Assembly (NCBI RefSeq): GCF_040054535.1 | Contig: NC_090794.1 | Location: forward strand, 8,794,501-8,858,500 | Reading direction: 5' to 3' | From: Antennarius striatus | Taxonomy: Eukaryota; Chordata; Actinopteri; Lophiiformes; Antennariidae | Length of the DNA stretch: 64,000 bases | Part shown: positions 13,965 to 24,295 of the stretch, piece after piece | Layout of the letters: each line of letters starts with the position of its first letter | Numbering within the stretch: position 1 is the first letter of the stretch | Notes under the pieces: generated by a model | What the model saw: only the letters and a program-made list of their open reading frames with translations | What the model was told of the DNA's origin: nothing | Database searches by the model: none | Program-made: the position numbers and the translations under genes

Positions 13965-14720
13965 GGGAAGAAAGGAAGCAAAGCCTTAATAGCGTATCGA
14001 GTATCCTCTCACAGCGCCCGCTTTAACCGGTGACCCTCATTATTCCAGTCCTCATTACGGGCGCCGCTCGTACACCTGCACACGTCTGCGCGTTTAAAAA
14101 ACGAGCGCCGCCGCTCTGCGCATGCGCGTTAAATGCGGGTGGGCGTTACCAGCGAGTGTCTGCGATGCAGAATCTCTCCTGGTATTCGTTGCAATAAACA
14201 GATCTGGAAGCTTTATGAGGTACTAACCATGCGTAGGCCTAACATGGAAACCTCTCATCAGCGAACCGTAAAATGTGCCACAAAGTGGAGCCGAGTAAGG
14301 AAAGGTGCGGCATTCTCCCCTCGAGTTCAGAGGACTTTCAGTGCCTCAAACAATGCTGCTTTTGTGATGGTGCGAGTTGTCATAGTTACGATATAATAAA
14401 CTGCTTTTACCTGCATGAAACTAGACTGAATATGTAAAAAAAAAAAAAAAATCAAAGGTGTCGCTAATAAACAATGTAACTGCGTTATCTTTATGAACGT
14501 AATTAATTATACGCTGTTGCTTGCGATGACAAACTATCTGCTGATGCGGAGGTCAGAGCGGCGCTGGGAATGAGGAGAGCTGCGGACAGGACTGTTTATT
14601 TGCCTACGAGCTGCTTACAGAGATGGACGAGAGAGCTGAGCGACAGCATGAGAAAATACCTCCGAGGCCGGAGCCCACGGATCATTTCACAGGACATCAG
14701 TCTGTGGCGAATAAGAGACG
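13965..14720. promoter_or_regulatory. Orphan CpG-rich region with NRF1 palindrome
   Basis: CpG density rises sharply relative to the flanks, especially 14010-14130. A perfect NRF1-type palindrome, TGCGCATGCGC, lies at 14117-14127. No recognised gene starts here. On the plus strand a small open frame (34 codons, ATG at 14623, stop after the CGT GCG codons) is followed downstream by a strong acceptor-like sequence ending CTTTCAG at 15087-15093 and by AATAAA motifs from 15427. This could be the promoter of an unannotated, perhaps non-coding, transcript. Confidence 0.35.
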
Positions 14721-15953
14721 TGCGTAATTGTGTTCCCGATTGAACACAGCAACATGGAACGAATTTATTTTATCCGATGAAACGTGGTCTAATCTCTGTT
14801 TATACTTTTAGGTTTTTTTTTTTATTTCTGTGCCCTCGTCTGTGCCCTCTTCTGGCTCTGAGAACCCCCTTTTTAATGTCTGAGGCATTTAATGCTTCTG
14901 ATAAATATCAAATCACAAAGTGCGTCGAAATCATAATTGGATGTTACGTAATTCTCTTGGCAAGATAAACATCGTTCTCTGTCCAGGTCTGTAAAGGCAA
15001 TTGAGACGATTCGTTCAAGAAGACACGATTTAGACTTTTGCAGTTAATTGTAAATATATAATTAACTGAAGGATAATCTGTATTTTCCTTTCAGGTTTCT
15101 GGTTGTAACTCGATGTTGAGAGAACGGCCTCTGTATAAGCTGAGCAGGCACTGAGAGCTATGCTCCACAGCACCTGGAAAGGATATCCCTTTTAACAATA
15201 ACCTCGTTCATGCACAAGAACAAGCAAAACAAAAATTTAAAACATGGAAAAACAAGTGATAGATTAAAACAGATTTTTAATCTTATTTATCTAATGAACA
15301 GGAATTTGCAGCTGGAGCTATGGAGCTGGAACCGCTGTCCAAGAGTTCAGAGCACCTCCTGCTGATGAATCAATGATCGCCACCTGAATTTATTGTTAAA
15401 CGGAATGCCTGTGGGGGTTTTTTAAACAATAAAACTGTTCATTGGAAGAATGTAGAGATGTAAACAATGAAAACCTCCGTTTATTGTGTTTTCACATTAT
15501 TTCAGCATCTGTTTTTAAGTGAGGGGGAGATTTGCAAATGGAAATAAAAAGTGAAACTTTGCTTCTTCTTTTTTTTTTTTTACCCCCTTTTCACAATAAA
15601 GTCCCAGACAGATGACAGCTGCGGACAGACAGAGTGCTCGCTGCGTGTTTTATCGCTTTCGCCCATAAATAAGAAATGCATAGTGGAAGAAATAAGAGTC
15701 AAAAGATCTGATTTATGGTAACGGGCACAGGAGGGAGTCTGCAGATTTCTCGGACAATATGAAAATAAAACGGTAATAAAACAGCATCGGCCTTAATTGT
15801 GGCCTATGGAGAGACGTGGAAGGCCTCTACTAAGGCGAGCTTTATTACATCATCTGAGAGTAAGAAACGAATCAACAAATTCAGAGAGCATTACGGTCAC
15901 ATCATATTTTTTCTAAGTAGCCACACTCTCCATCTGAAGAGTCCTAAAGTCTC

Positions 15954-16013
15954 TTCACCCAACATCCAGGGATGGATGTTGGGTGAATTTAGGAGCAAAT
16001 CCTCCTAAATTCA
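15954..16013. repeat. Two adjacent perfect hairpins
   Basis: Stem 1 pairs 15954-15967 with 15974-15987 (14 bp, loop AGGGAT). Stem 2 pairs 15984-15995 with 16002-16013 (12 bp, loop CAAATC). The stems share four bases, so only one can be complete at a time. No flanking transposon ends were identified. Confidence 0.85.
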
Positions 16014-16972
16014 GTTTAGTCAGCCTTGATTTTTACCACCAATGGTTTTTTGGGGGTTTATATAAAATCTTTGAAACATAATTGCATGCCAGGCACCACA
16101 GAGAGAACTATTAAACTGATACCAGTTATAAAACTATTAGGGGGGGTTAATGTTATAATTATTAAAATATATGTACTGACCTTGATAGCTAAGTAAATGA
16201 TCTAATGCTAGAGTCTTCCCCCTCTCTGAGCACTGAGAGTCATTATCAGAGCCATCTTTCTGGAGAAGAATGGTCTGCAGCCCTTTCCATGAAAATGTTC
16301 TGGCCTTCCATGAAGATTTGACTGCCACATCCATCTCTCTCTTCCTCCTCCTCTCACTCGTATTAAAGCAGGCTGAATCTTTCTTGGCTGAAGCTGCACA
16401 TCTGATCTAGAGTTTTACAGAGCATACCAAGGTGCTGGTGAAACCAGAGACAATAACAACAAATATGGACCTGTATTTTTAGCTTGTGATTATAAAGCCC
16501 ATTTCACAGACCATTACTCTGGGGAAAACAAACACAACTTTGTTGTTTAAAAGAAACCAGATTCCACAAGGATTTATTCTCCTCTAAAACCATATTGTGC
16601 ATAACAGGTCCAAAGTATATCGAGAGAAAGCAGTTTAATGCGTTGAACATTTTTTCATTGATTTAATAATAAAATGAGAGCAAAGTCTAGGCTTTTTTGG
16701 ATTTTTATTTATTTATTTTTATTTATTTATTTTTTTTACTATGTAGGATACTGTAAGGTTAAAACCATTACCTGACTGCTTAAACTTTTAACTACTGGAG
16801 ACTAATCAAACACTTTAAAATATTTATACAAATATTTGAAAATCTATGCATATATTTTGTTATAGGTACGTATCTACTTTATTCAGTTCGGTTGAACACT
16901 ACAGCATGGAGGAGCCGAATCCATCGTTTTCTAATCGCTGCCCTATTTCAACCATCGTTCCGGTGTACTTTG

Positions 16973-16986
16973 CTGCCCTCTGCTGG
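16973..16986 (-). promoter_or_regulatory. Candidate CTCF motif (14/14 core match)
   Basis: Minus-strand CCAGCAGAGGGCAG fits the degenerate CTCF core CCASYAGRKGGCRS at every position. It lies about 2.4 kb upstream of the IRAK1BP1 start. Confidence 0.45.
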
Positions 16987-18297
16987 GCAAATAATGACTG
17001 TGACATCAAATCTGTACCATTCAACGTCTTTCAGCTGAAGATTTACTGTGTAGCCAGAGACAAACATAGTTGTTGTTTTTTTAAAATCTGCATTGATGCA
17101 GTCTGCACCAACACTCAGGCATTACTGGTCTATTACGGGCTATTTGTGGAGCCGCGTATTGGTTTCTGTAGGACGCAGAAAGGTTACTTTCAAGTTCTTC
17201 CTATATCCATATTATTCTTTAAATTATTTTTTTAAATTTAGTACATTGTAAGTCGCAAATAGCGAGGACCATTTTGTAGAATATAAAATATTAACATTAG
17301 ATAACGAGTTAAATACATTAAAGTCACTGTATTTTGATTTTGCTTGAATACCAATTTAGTAGAACTGAGTAAAATTGCAATTTGAAAAGGAAAAGGTTTT
17401 CCAAGTCTTCACTACCCAATGAACTTTAATTCTGTTGATTTTTAATCTGTCCTGGTTAATTTTTTAATACACTTTTTCCAGCTTTTTTCTTGCTGCAGGA
17501 AATTCAAAGTCAAAAAAGCTACCATATAAGATGAGCCAGGTTATGAATCTAAAGGAACAGAAAATGTTTTATGCATCACAGGATGTTTTTTACATGGCCT
17601 GTACATTATTGCTGTATTCTAGCATTTTTTGATCAATAAAATTTCAAAACACAAAAGAGACTGCATGTGTTTTATTTTTAATTTTATGCTTTACAGGGGG
17701 TGGCATATTTTATTCTTAGCAACATTTTGCTGCTCTTTCTCTTGCTCTATTGTCTGTTTGTTTGTTATGCTCTGTGAAGTGATGAGAGAGTGACATCTCT
17801 TAGTTTTGGAAAGAATCTCCATCTAGCTCTGAGAGTGATTGAAAAATAATTTCAGACGTGTTCCCTTGCCAAAAAGACAACTGGAAATTCCCCATTTGCT
17901 AACATCCCATCTGCTAATTTTTCAAAGAGGTCATGTCCCGAAACAGATTCCAGGGAATCTTATGATTCCTACGTTTTGACAAAAAGGAGACAACATTCAC
18001 ACATCTGCAGGACAACTAATTTTCACTGGTATCTGAAGTTTGGGAGAGATTCCTTCGGACCTGTATCACAGCAGCCTTTCCACATGGCTGGCAGCCATGA
18101 CAGCATTGTTATGTTGTGTCCATGAAATAAATAAAACACTCAATTATTAGAGTTTTCATTTACTGTCCTGATGTGTTTTTACCTATAAATACAGTCCAGG
18201 AATGTCAACAAAAATGACAAATACATAAACACACATACACTGGACCCCTTTATAGTGGGCAATGAAACCACCTTCCTAAACCATCTTTCTTGCTTCC

Positions 18298-18470
18298 TCA
18301 GCCCCACCGGTTCGATTCCCACTCCCGCCCAGCCACCCGGAGTGTGAGCTGACAGTGGGAGGTGTCAGCTCACCTCCCAAGCACTGCCGAGGAGCCCTTG
18401 AGCGAGGAGCCCTTGAGCAAGGCGCCGTCCCCCTTTACAAGTTGCTCATTTGGAGCGCACCATGAAGGAG
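18298..18470 (+). repeat. tRNA-derived SINE, copy 2 (5'-truncated)
   Basis: Plus-strand copy of the family at 8.5-8.7 kb. It begins near the B-box GGTTCGATTCC (18309-18319), has no recognisable A-box, and shares the body phrase CCCTTGAGCAAGGCGCCGTC. A short internal tandem duplication of GAGGAGCCCTTGAGC is unique to this copy. The minus-strand open frame at 18370-18702 runs through it and is not a gene. Confidence 0.8.
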
Positions 18471-19269
18471 CTGCCTGTGTTTTAAATCCAGTAAGTAATT
18501 TGTTCACCACTGCCTTAAAACTGTGCCGCTCGTGACCTATGTCCTGCTTCACCTTTCTCATCTGGTCAAGCCCCCACCCCAAATCTCTTATCTGATCCAC
18601 ATTCAATCGATTACCCTTGGAGCCCCTCTGAAACCCCTTTATAAAACCAGAAATAAATACCTTAAGTGCTTCCTGGCACTCTGGTTTTGCTGCCCTGACC
18701 AAGGATATATTTTATTTTTACTGGACTGCATTATTCAACAGTTAAGCTAGATTGTCAGCAAGCACTTGGATTCTGGCATAAGCCTTCATGCTGTGCAGTT
18801 TCTGGTCCTTATACTGCTCTCCGTTACCTGTATATTAAGAAAAAAAAAGTAAGAAACGAACAAATTAAGACAAACTCTTTTAATGATGAATTTGTCATAA
18901 TATTTTACGGTCTGTTGGAATGATTGCGATCTGTTAGGAAACATCAACACTATTCAAATTAAAGCCAAACGTCTTGCTTACATGTGCAAAAACACATGCA
19001 AATGTTCAATGATTGAGAAATTCAAATGAAGTAACCCCCAAACAAACTGTTGAGTATTTTGATGCCACTGCTTTTTAGACAATTTGTCCTTTTGAAGAAA
19101 TTACCAAAATAAACTGAGACTTAATAACAGAGGGTCTTTAATCTTTTTAACAGAGGGTCTTTAATCTTTTTGGTTTCTTCACATAGGGGAAAACTACAAA
19201 ATAATATTAACAACATTTTAATACCCTGATATAATTCCAATAGGTTGCAGGAAAAACACGGAATACTTT
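18471..19269. other. Intergenic DNA upstream of IRAK1BP1
   Basis: No gene was recognised. It contains an exact 23-bp tandem duplication, listed separately, and AT-rich sequence. Confidence 0.55.
19125..19170. repeat. Exact 23-bp tandem duplication
   Basis: Positions 19125-19147 and 19148-19170 are identical. They consist of TAACAGAGGGTC followed by TTTAATCTTTT. The lack of divergence suggests a recent slippage or duplication event. Confidence 0.95.
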
Positions 19270-19388
19270 ATATTCTCTGATCCTGCGCATGGATGTTGTT
19301 TTGTAGTCTTTGAAAGAAGTAGCCTACAAATCCCGACGAGCATTTCGCCCATCGCCGTAGCAGCGGGAACTTGGTTTCGTCTACCATC
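19270..19388 (+). promoter_or_regulatory. IRAK1BP1: IRAK1BP1 proximal promoter / 5' UTR
   Basis: The 120 bp before the IRAK1BP1 ATG become GC-richer than the upstream DNA. They contain CCTACAAATCCCGACGAGC (19323-19341), which resembles a ZNF143/THAP11-type site (consensus around ACTACAATTCCC). No TATA box is visible. The transcription start is not determined. Confidence 0.4.
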
Positions 19389-21026
19389 ATGGAGAGCCGG
19401 AGTCGAGTCTACGCCACAATATTACCGGCTGCTGGTCCGGAATTAACCGACAGTGAGAACGAGCAGAGGCTGGCGGTGCGAACCGTCAACCCTTTGAGTC
19501 CCGGTAACCGGGTGAGGGAGGTCCAGGTCACCGGGTCGGCCGAAGTTTGCTGTCCGGCGGACCGGGTGTCGGTGCGGGTCAGCTTGTGCAGCAGCAAAGA
19601 GTCCGTCAACGAGGTGACCAACAGCGTTTCACGGCGACTTGACTACATTTTGCAAGTTGTCAGGTGAAAATAGACATACTGCAATTCGTTCATCTACTTT
19701 AAGAGAACAACCGTTCATCTACTTTAAGAAGAGAACAACAGTAGCGTTCTGTAGGAGAGAGAACTTTTAAGCTAGCGCTACGTCTGTAGTTTACGTACAA
19801 ACTCCGTTTACGTAGTGTTACGTCATTAGCGTCAGAAGTAGCGTAGCGGTCGTTCCCGGCAGGAATTTCATTAGAAAGTATCTGAAAACGGTATTAAATA
19901 ATAAAATGTTAACCAAAAAATGTCACATTTCATACAAATAAACTACAAATAAACTCACGTTCTTCATGGGTTTATTTAAATTAAATGATTTAAATTAGTT
20001 TTTAAATCATTTGATTAAATGACCTGATACTCGCTAGAAATCCATGTCCAGTACACGTGTTGTCCTCCAAAAGAAAAGCTGTATCGACCCATTTACAGCT
20101 ACAGTACTCGATGTCTCTATCAATCTGCACATCGTAGATTGCGATCACAAATTTGAAGGTCATAAACCATTTGTTCATCAATAAAGTATTAAATATTTCA
20201 CTGAAACTCATAAAAAATGGGGCCAAAAGTAAAAGTGTCGCATCCAAAAGTTAAGCATTAGTATTTTCACGAGCTTAATCAGTAACATACTAAAAAGAAG
20301 GATTTTTAAGGTGATTAATTTATTCAGATGTCAGAATTTGTGAATAAAAGTTTACAGTATATTGTCTTTTAACCTTGATTTTTTATTTATTGAATTTAGA
20401 CAACATGGTGTCTGCAATAAAGACGCCTCAGTCAGGAGGTTTCTGCGCCGAGAGGCAGACCAGTATCGCATGGATGCAGAGGTGGATTCCAGATGTGTCA
20501 TGGTTCTTTTCTTTTTTTTCCCCCACTGAAGCCACACACCATTTAACAAAATGTTCCCACAGGTCACGGTCACATTCTCAGATTTTGAGATGATGGAGCG
20601 AGTGTGCAGTGTCCTGTTGGAGAAGCTGGACAAGAGTGTTTGTGTGGGAACACCACATTTCTACCACAGCGACGAAGGCCTGAGTCAAGTGAGGTATAAG
20701 GAAACACACATTTTATAAGCTGTCATATGTGGACATTAGTCTGTTGTAACCATGAAGAGTGTGTCCATCTGCCTTCTAGACGCCGCGCCTGTGCGTCAGC
20801 AGTGGAAAACGCTCAGCAGAAAGCCCAGGAAGTTAGTCAGCTCCTTGGACAAACACTTGGACCCCCATTACTGGTCAGAGAGGAGAAGATGACGGAACAT
20901 AGGATGGAGGAGGAGGATGGAGGCAGGGCCCAAGGTGCTCACCTTCCTTGTACACCCAAAATTATCATCTTTTCACAGGTGTCTGTGTCCTTCAGCCTCA
21001 GAGACAGAAGCAGGAAAAAACTTTGA
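19389..21026 (+). CDS. IRAK1BP1: Interleukin-1 receptor-associated kinase 1-binding protein 1 (SIMPL)
   Basis: Four coding exons: 19389-19663, 20400-20481, 20563-20693 and 20780-21026 (735 nt, 244 aa). All introns are GT-AG and the phases join correctly. The ATG at 19389 is the first in-frame Met that continues into the family-like sequence (MESRSRVYATILPAAG). Family hallmarks include REVQVTGSAEV, SVSRRLDYILQ, HFYHSDEGL and AVENAQQKAQEV...LLGQTLGPPLL, spread over one SIMPL (DUF541-type) domain, residues about 50-190. The protein ends in a basic tail (RDRSRKKL). The known role of the family is binding IRAK1 and promoting RelA/NF-kB-dependent transcription. Human IRAK1BP1 is about 260 aa, so this copy looks full length. 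It converges with the minus-strand gene at 21419. Confidence 0.93.
19687..19739. repeat. Short tandem duplication in IRAK1BP1 intron 1
   Basis: A 25-bp unit beginning CGTTCATCTACTTTAAG is repeated at 19712-19739 with a 3-bp insertion (AGA). It lies just after the exon 1 donor. Confidence 0.9.
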
Positions 21027-21137
21027 AAACCTTATTGACTCATGGTGTCAAAGAACATGTCAGACTTTCAAGTATTCTTTGCGGGTGAAAAGTGTAATGT
21101 TTGAAATGGTAAATTACTAATGAAAACTACATGGAGA

Positions 21138-21143
21138 AATAAA
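21138..21143 (+). terminator. IRAK1BP1: Candidate IRAK1BP1 polyadenylation signal
   Basis: AATAAA lies 112 nt after the IRAK1BP1 stop codon, followed by a GT-rich element (GTTTTGTTG near 21162-21170) suited to cleavage-factor binding. Confidence 0.65.
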
Positions 21144-21176
21144 CAGATTTTTAAAAAATCAGTTTTGTTGCAAGCG

Positions 21177-21182
21177 TTTATT
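21177..21182 (-). terminator. Candidate polyadenylation signal of the YccV-domain gene
   Basis: Complementary-strand AATAAA lies about 237 nt beyond the stop of the minus-strand gene. It is only 33 nt from the plus-strand signal, so the two mature 3' ends probably abut or overlap. Confidence 0.5.
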
Positions 21183-21418
21183 GATATAATTTAATTTTAA
21201 AAAATGAGACAAATATTAAATTATCTGTGTTTCTCACTGGGTATCTGTTGACACGTCAAATTAAAACCCTGTATTTTTACATCTTGCAAAAATAAAAAGT
21301 TGGACGTCTGAGAGCTGCAACTCCAAATCAAAAAAAGATTTGCTTGCATCAAGATCCAACGAGGAGGGAGCAGAAAAATCTCGAACTGTTCAGTTCCTTG
21401 CTCTCTCTAAATATTGCA

Positions 21419-23541
21419 TCAAAATTCCTCGTCCTCATTTTCATCCTCAGGGAAAAGCTCTCTGAGCCAGGGCTGCATGACAAACCGCTCCCCATCGAAA
21501 TGAGTGAAGTATTGTTCCAAGGTGGGAATGTTCGGCTAAAAACATCCAACAGTGAGTCCCAACATACATTGATATACTCAGTTGTGTTTATGTACCCTTG
21601 TTTTCACCGCTTACCTTCATCCTGGTGATGCGCTCTAGTTGTGTCTGAGGCAGGTAAGCCACAAACACGGAGGAGGCTTGAGGTCCGCTGAACAGCACCT
21701 TATAATGAGGTGTGTTCTCTGCTGTGATGCCCTGTTTGATAACAAGCACTCAAGGTTAATGTTTTTTTAGTTGTCCAACACTTAACTGAATCAGAAAATG
21801 TTTGCAAGTTTGTGAAACAAAACGTTAGTAAAGAAGTAGAAATTGCTTGCAGAGTGTTGGCTGCTGACCTCCGAGTTGGAATACACTCTTTCAATCCACG
21901 CTGAAGGAGCTCGTAGCTCAGGGTCCCAACCCACAATGACCCCGATCATATGGCCCCTTCTCTCCATCACCACCTCCCCTACCCGCAGAAATACATATGG
22001 AGGGCGGGGGCTGCGTGCTTCCTTCGAGGCTGAAGGAAGACAAAAAGAAGGAATCTTTTGGAATAAATTCTGAAGTCTGAAGGTTATTCGCCATTTTTAT
22101 AAAATGAAACCTAACACAAATTAATGTAGTAGACATCACGGTTGTTGACTTGGTTTGCCTATTGCAATCAATCTCATCACTCAGATGTTCACAAAGTGGG
22201 TGTAGTGTGTCTTGTAATTTAAATTCAGGAGAAATTACTGAGAAAATAAAAATTTCACTGACAAGTTTCACATATTTATTTGTTGGAGTAAAAACTTTGG
22301 AAAGGGGTGAACGAGTGACTTAATTGTGCAGACTACAAAAGATTTACCCTTATTCTGAAAAGCACAAACCTCCAAAGAAGCCTTTGTCATTGTCAACAAT
22401 CATGCTCTCTATGTCGTATGGGTCTTCTTCCATGTCGTCCTGCTCTAAGCCGACGAAAGACCTTTGGAAAACAAAACCATAGTCATATAAGTTACCAGCT
22501 TGTGTGTCTTTATTCATACCTGACCACGAAACATTAACAATTACAACTCCAGAAGAAAAACTTGATGGGATGGTAATGAATCCCAACACGGAGTGAATTT
22601 TCATACTCACTGGACTTTAGACATTTGCATGCTTGCCCAATCCATCCAAGCGGTGGTATTGAGGAAAGACTTTCTCCAGTCTTTCCAAATACGAAGCAAC
22701 CTGAAATTAAAATAATACAATAATTCTGGATGTGCAGGATGGGTAATTCATCACAGATTCCACGGTTTGATTTTCACCCATCTCTACAGACTTCCTGCAA
22801 AGTGCCAGCAGCCTCACCAGACCCATTTCACTGGACTGGGGTACACGTCCCTGCATTGATCTGTGCCCTCACAGAGTCAGACAATAAAACCTTAAAAGAC
22901 CTCATTGTGAATTCCTTCAAATCATTAAAAACGGGGTGTGAACGTCGCAGCTGGACTGCTGCTGGCGCTCAGCAAACAATCTGGATTAGTGTATGGCGCG
23001 TTCATAGATTTTAAATCATTACACTGTACTGACTTTTTAAAAAAAAATAAAACAAACTAAGCAGTACAGTATATCTAATGTATTTGCCGATCCGGCAAAC
23101 ACGCCATTCTGCCAGATCTCAACCATCTAGTCATTCTTTTCATCAAGTCGAAACTCAGTTTGTTACAAATACATCATAAAACAATTTAAAATACATAATA
23201 TGGTGAACCATTTTCATGAAAAACTAGTATTTTCCTATTCAGCGGCAGTGCTGGATGGAGATGGCGTTAGTCGTGGTAAACATTATGTTGGCAGGCACAT
23301 TTCACTTCATATAGAATTTATTTCACTGAAGAAATTGTTAAGTGTCACCTGTGCGCCATTATTTTCACATCTTGCGACATGTGTAAAGAAAAGCTCCGTT
23401 GACGCGGGGCTCCTACCGTGCGGACGCGTGGTAGCGGTGCGCCGCCGTGGGGCCGCTCCACCTGCTGATGAGATACTGCGCCGGCACAGCGGAGAGCAAC
23501 AGCGCGATCTGCAGCAGCGCGGCTCCCGTCAGCTCAGGCAT
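21419..23541 (-). CDS. Small membrane-anchored YccV/HspQ-like domain protein
   Basis: Six coding exons in transcript order: 23417-23541, 22611-22700, 22370-22461, 21869-22029, 21615-21731 and 21419-21535 (702 nt, 233 aa). Every intron is GT-AG and every phase matches. Residues about 5-25 (ELTGAALLQIALLLSAVPAQ) form a hydrophobic signal or anchor segment. An acidic linker follows (LEQDDMEEDPYDIESM). From about residue 115 comes a YccV-like fold signature, FLRVGEVVMERRGHMIGVIV then GWDPEL...WIERVYSNS, with TAENTPHYKVLFSG after it, like the hemimethylated-DNA-binding/HspQ domain also found in FBXO21. There is no F-box. The C-terminus is acidic (FPEDENEDEEF). A pyrimidine-rich acceptor-like CCCCACAG lies two bases before the ATG, so a 5' UTR exon is likely. 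I do not recognise an established symbol, and the function is unknown. Confidence 0.85.
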
Positions 23542-24080
23542 GACTGTGGGGACAGAAACACGCGTCAGGTGGGAGCAACAGGTGCGGGAGCCATGTCTAA
23601 ATGAGTCCGGAGTTGTTGTACTCAAAAACCAGAAAAGGTCGGATCAATCAACACGATGCGTCTTTTAGAAAACTAGTTCGGGGCCTGTTCTTCTGTGAGA
23701 TCTTGTGAACAATTAGAATTACTTATTTATTGACGGGGGACTCCAGTCGGAAGTCCGTATGTCACGACGGAAATGTCCAAAGCCGGTCAGCTGCAGTTGT
23801 GATGCTTACCTCGTACTTAACAAGTCTTTTCTCCACTTATCTGTCAGACATCGCAAGTCTGTGCCTTGACACCAGAGGAATGACAACCGTTTCACTTCTG
23901 TTTTATTTACTTGAACCGCACACCACCTGTGTGTTTACATGTTTCGTTACACTTGACAGACAGCCGGGCCGTCCAATCAGCGCGGCCCACGGAGGGGAAC
24001 GGCGGACCTTTCGAAGCGCGCCACGTCAGGATGAACCAAACCCATTTAGGCGGGGAAACGATTTGTAACGCAGGGACGGT
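23542..24080 (-). promoter_or_regulatory. CpG-rich promoter region of the YccV-domain gene
   Basis: CpG-dense sequence surrounds exon 1 and extends upstream to about 24.05 kb. It includes CCAATCAGCGCGG (about 23975), a CCAAT-box-type site close to GC-rich elements. Exon 1 itself is also CpG-rich. The short open frames here (for example 23730-24068) show no family resemblance. Confidence 0.5.
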
Positions 24081-24295
24081 ACCGAGACCACAGGAGGGAG
24101 AGTTCGTTTATTCTGATCGAAGACTTTTTCTTTACTGTAGCTACACTTTAAAAATCAAACAGTTGACAGAAAAAAAAAGCTTTTATTTTGGAAAAAAAAT
24201 CCAGTTACTGTAACTGAAAGTTTCACTGTGATGAATATGATTTTTTGTGTGACAGTAAACAACAGGAGGGGAATGTGTATAAGGAAACACAACTG

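Larger units (their letters stand above)
14721..18297. other. Intergenic DNA with paired hairpins and a CTCF-like site
   Basis: No coding gene was recognised. An open frame at 16846-17235 (129 codons) has no family resemblance and starts in AT-rich sequence, so it is not called. Notable items are the adjacent perfect hairpins at 15954-16013 and a CTCF-like motif at 16973-16986. Several AATAAA motifs (for example 15427, 15543 and 15594) cluster downstream of the CpG-rich region. Confidence 0.5.

Noticed and set aside
16846..17235. 129-codon plus-strand open frame
   Set aside because: No recognisable domain, no splice partner, AT-rich ends; probably chance.
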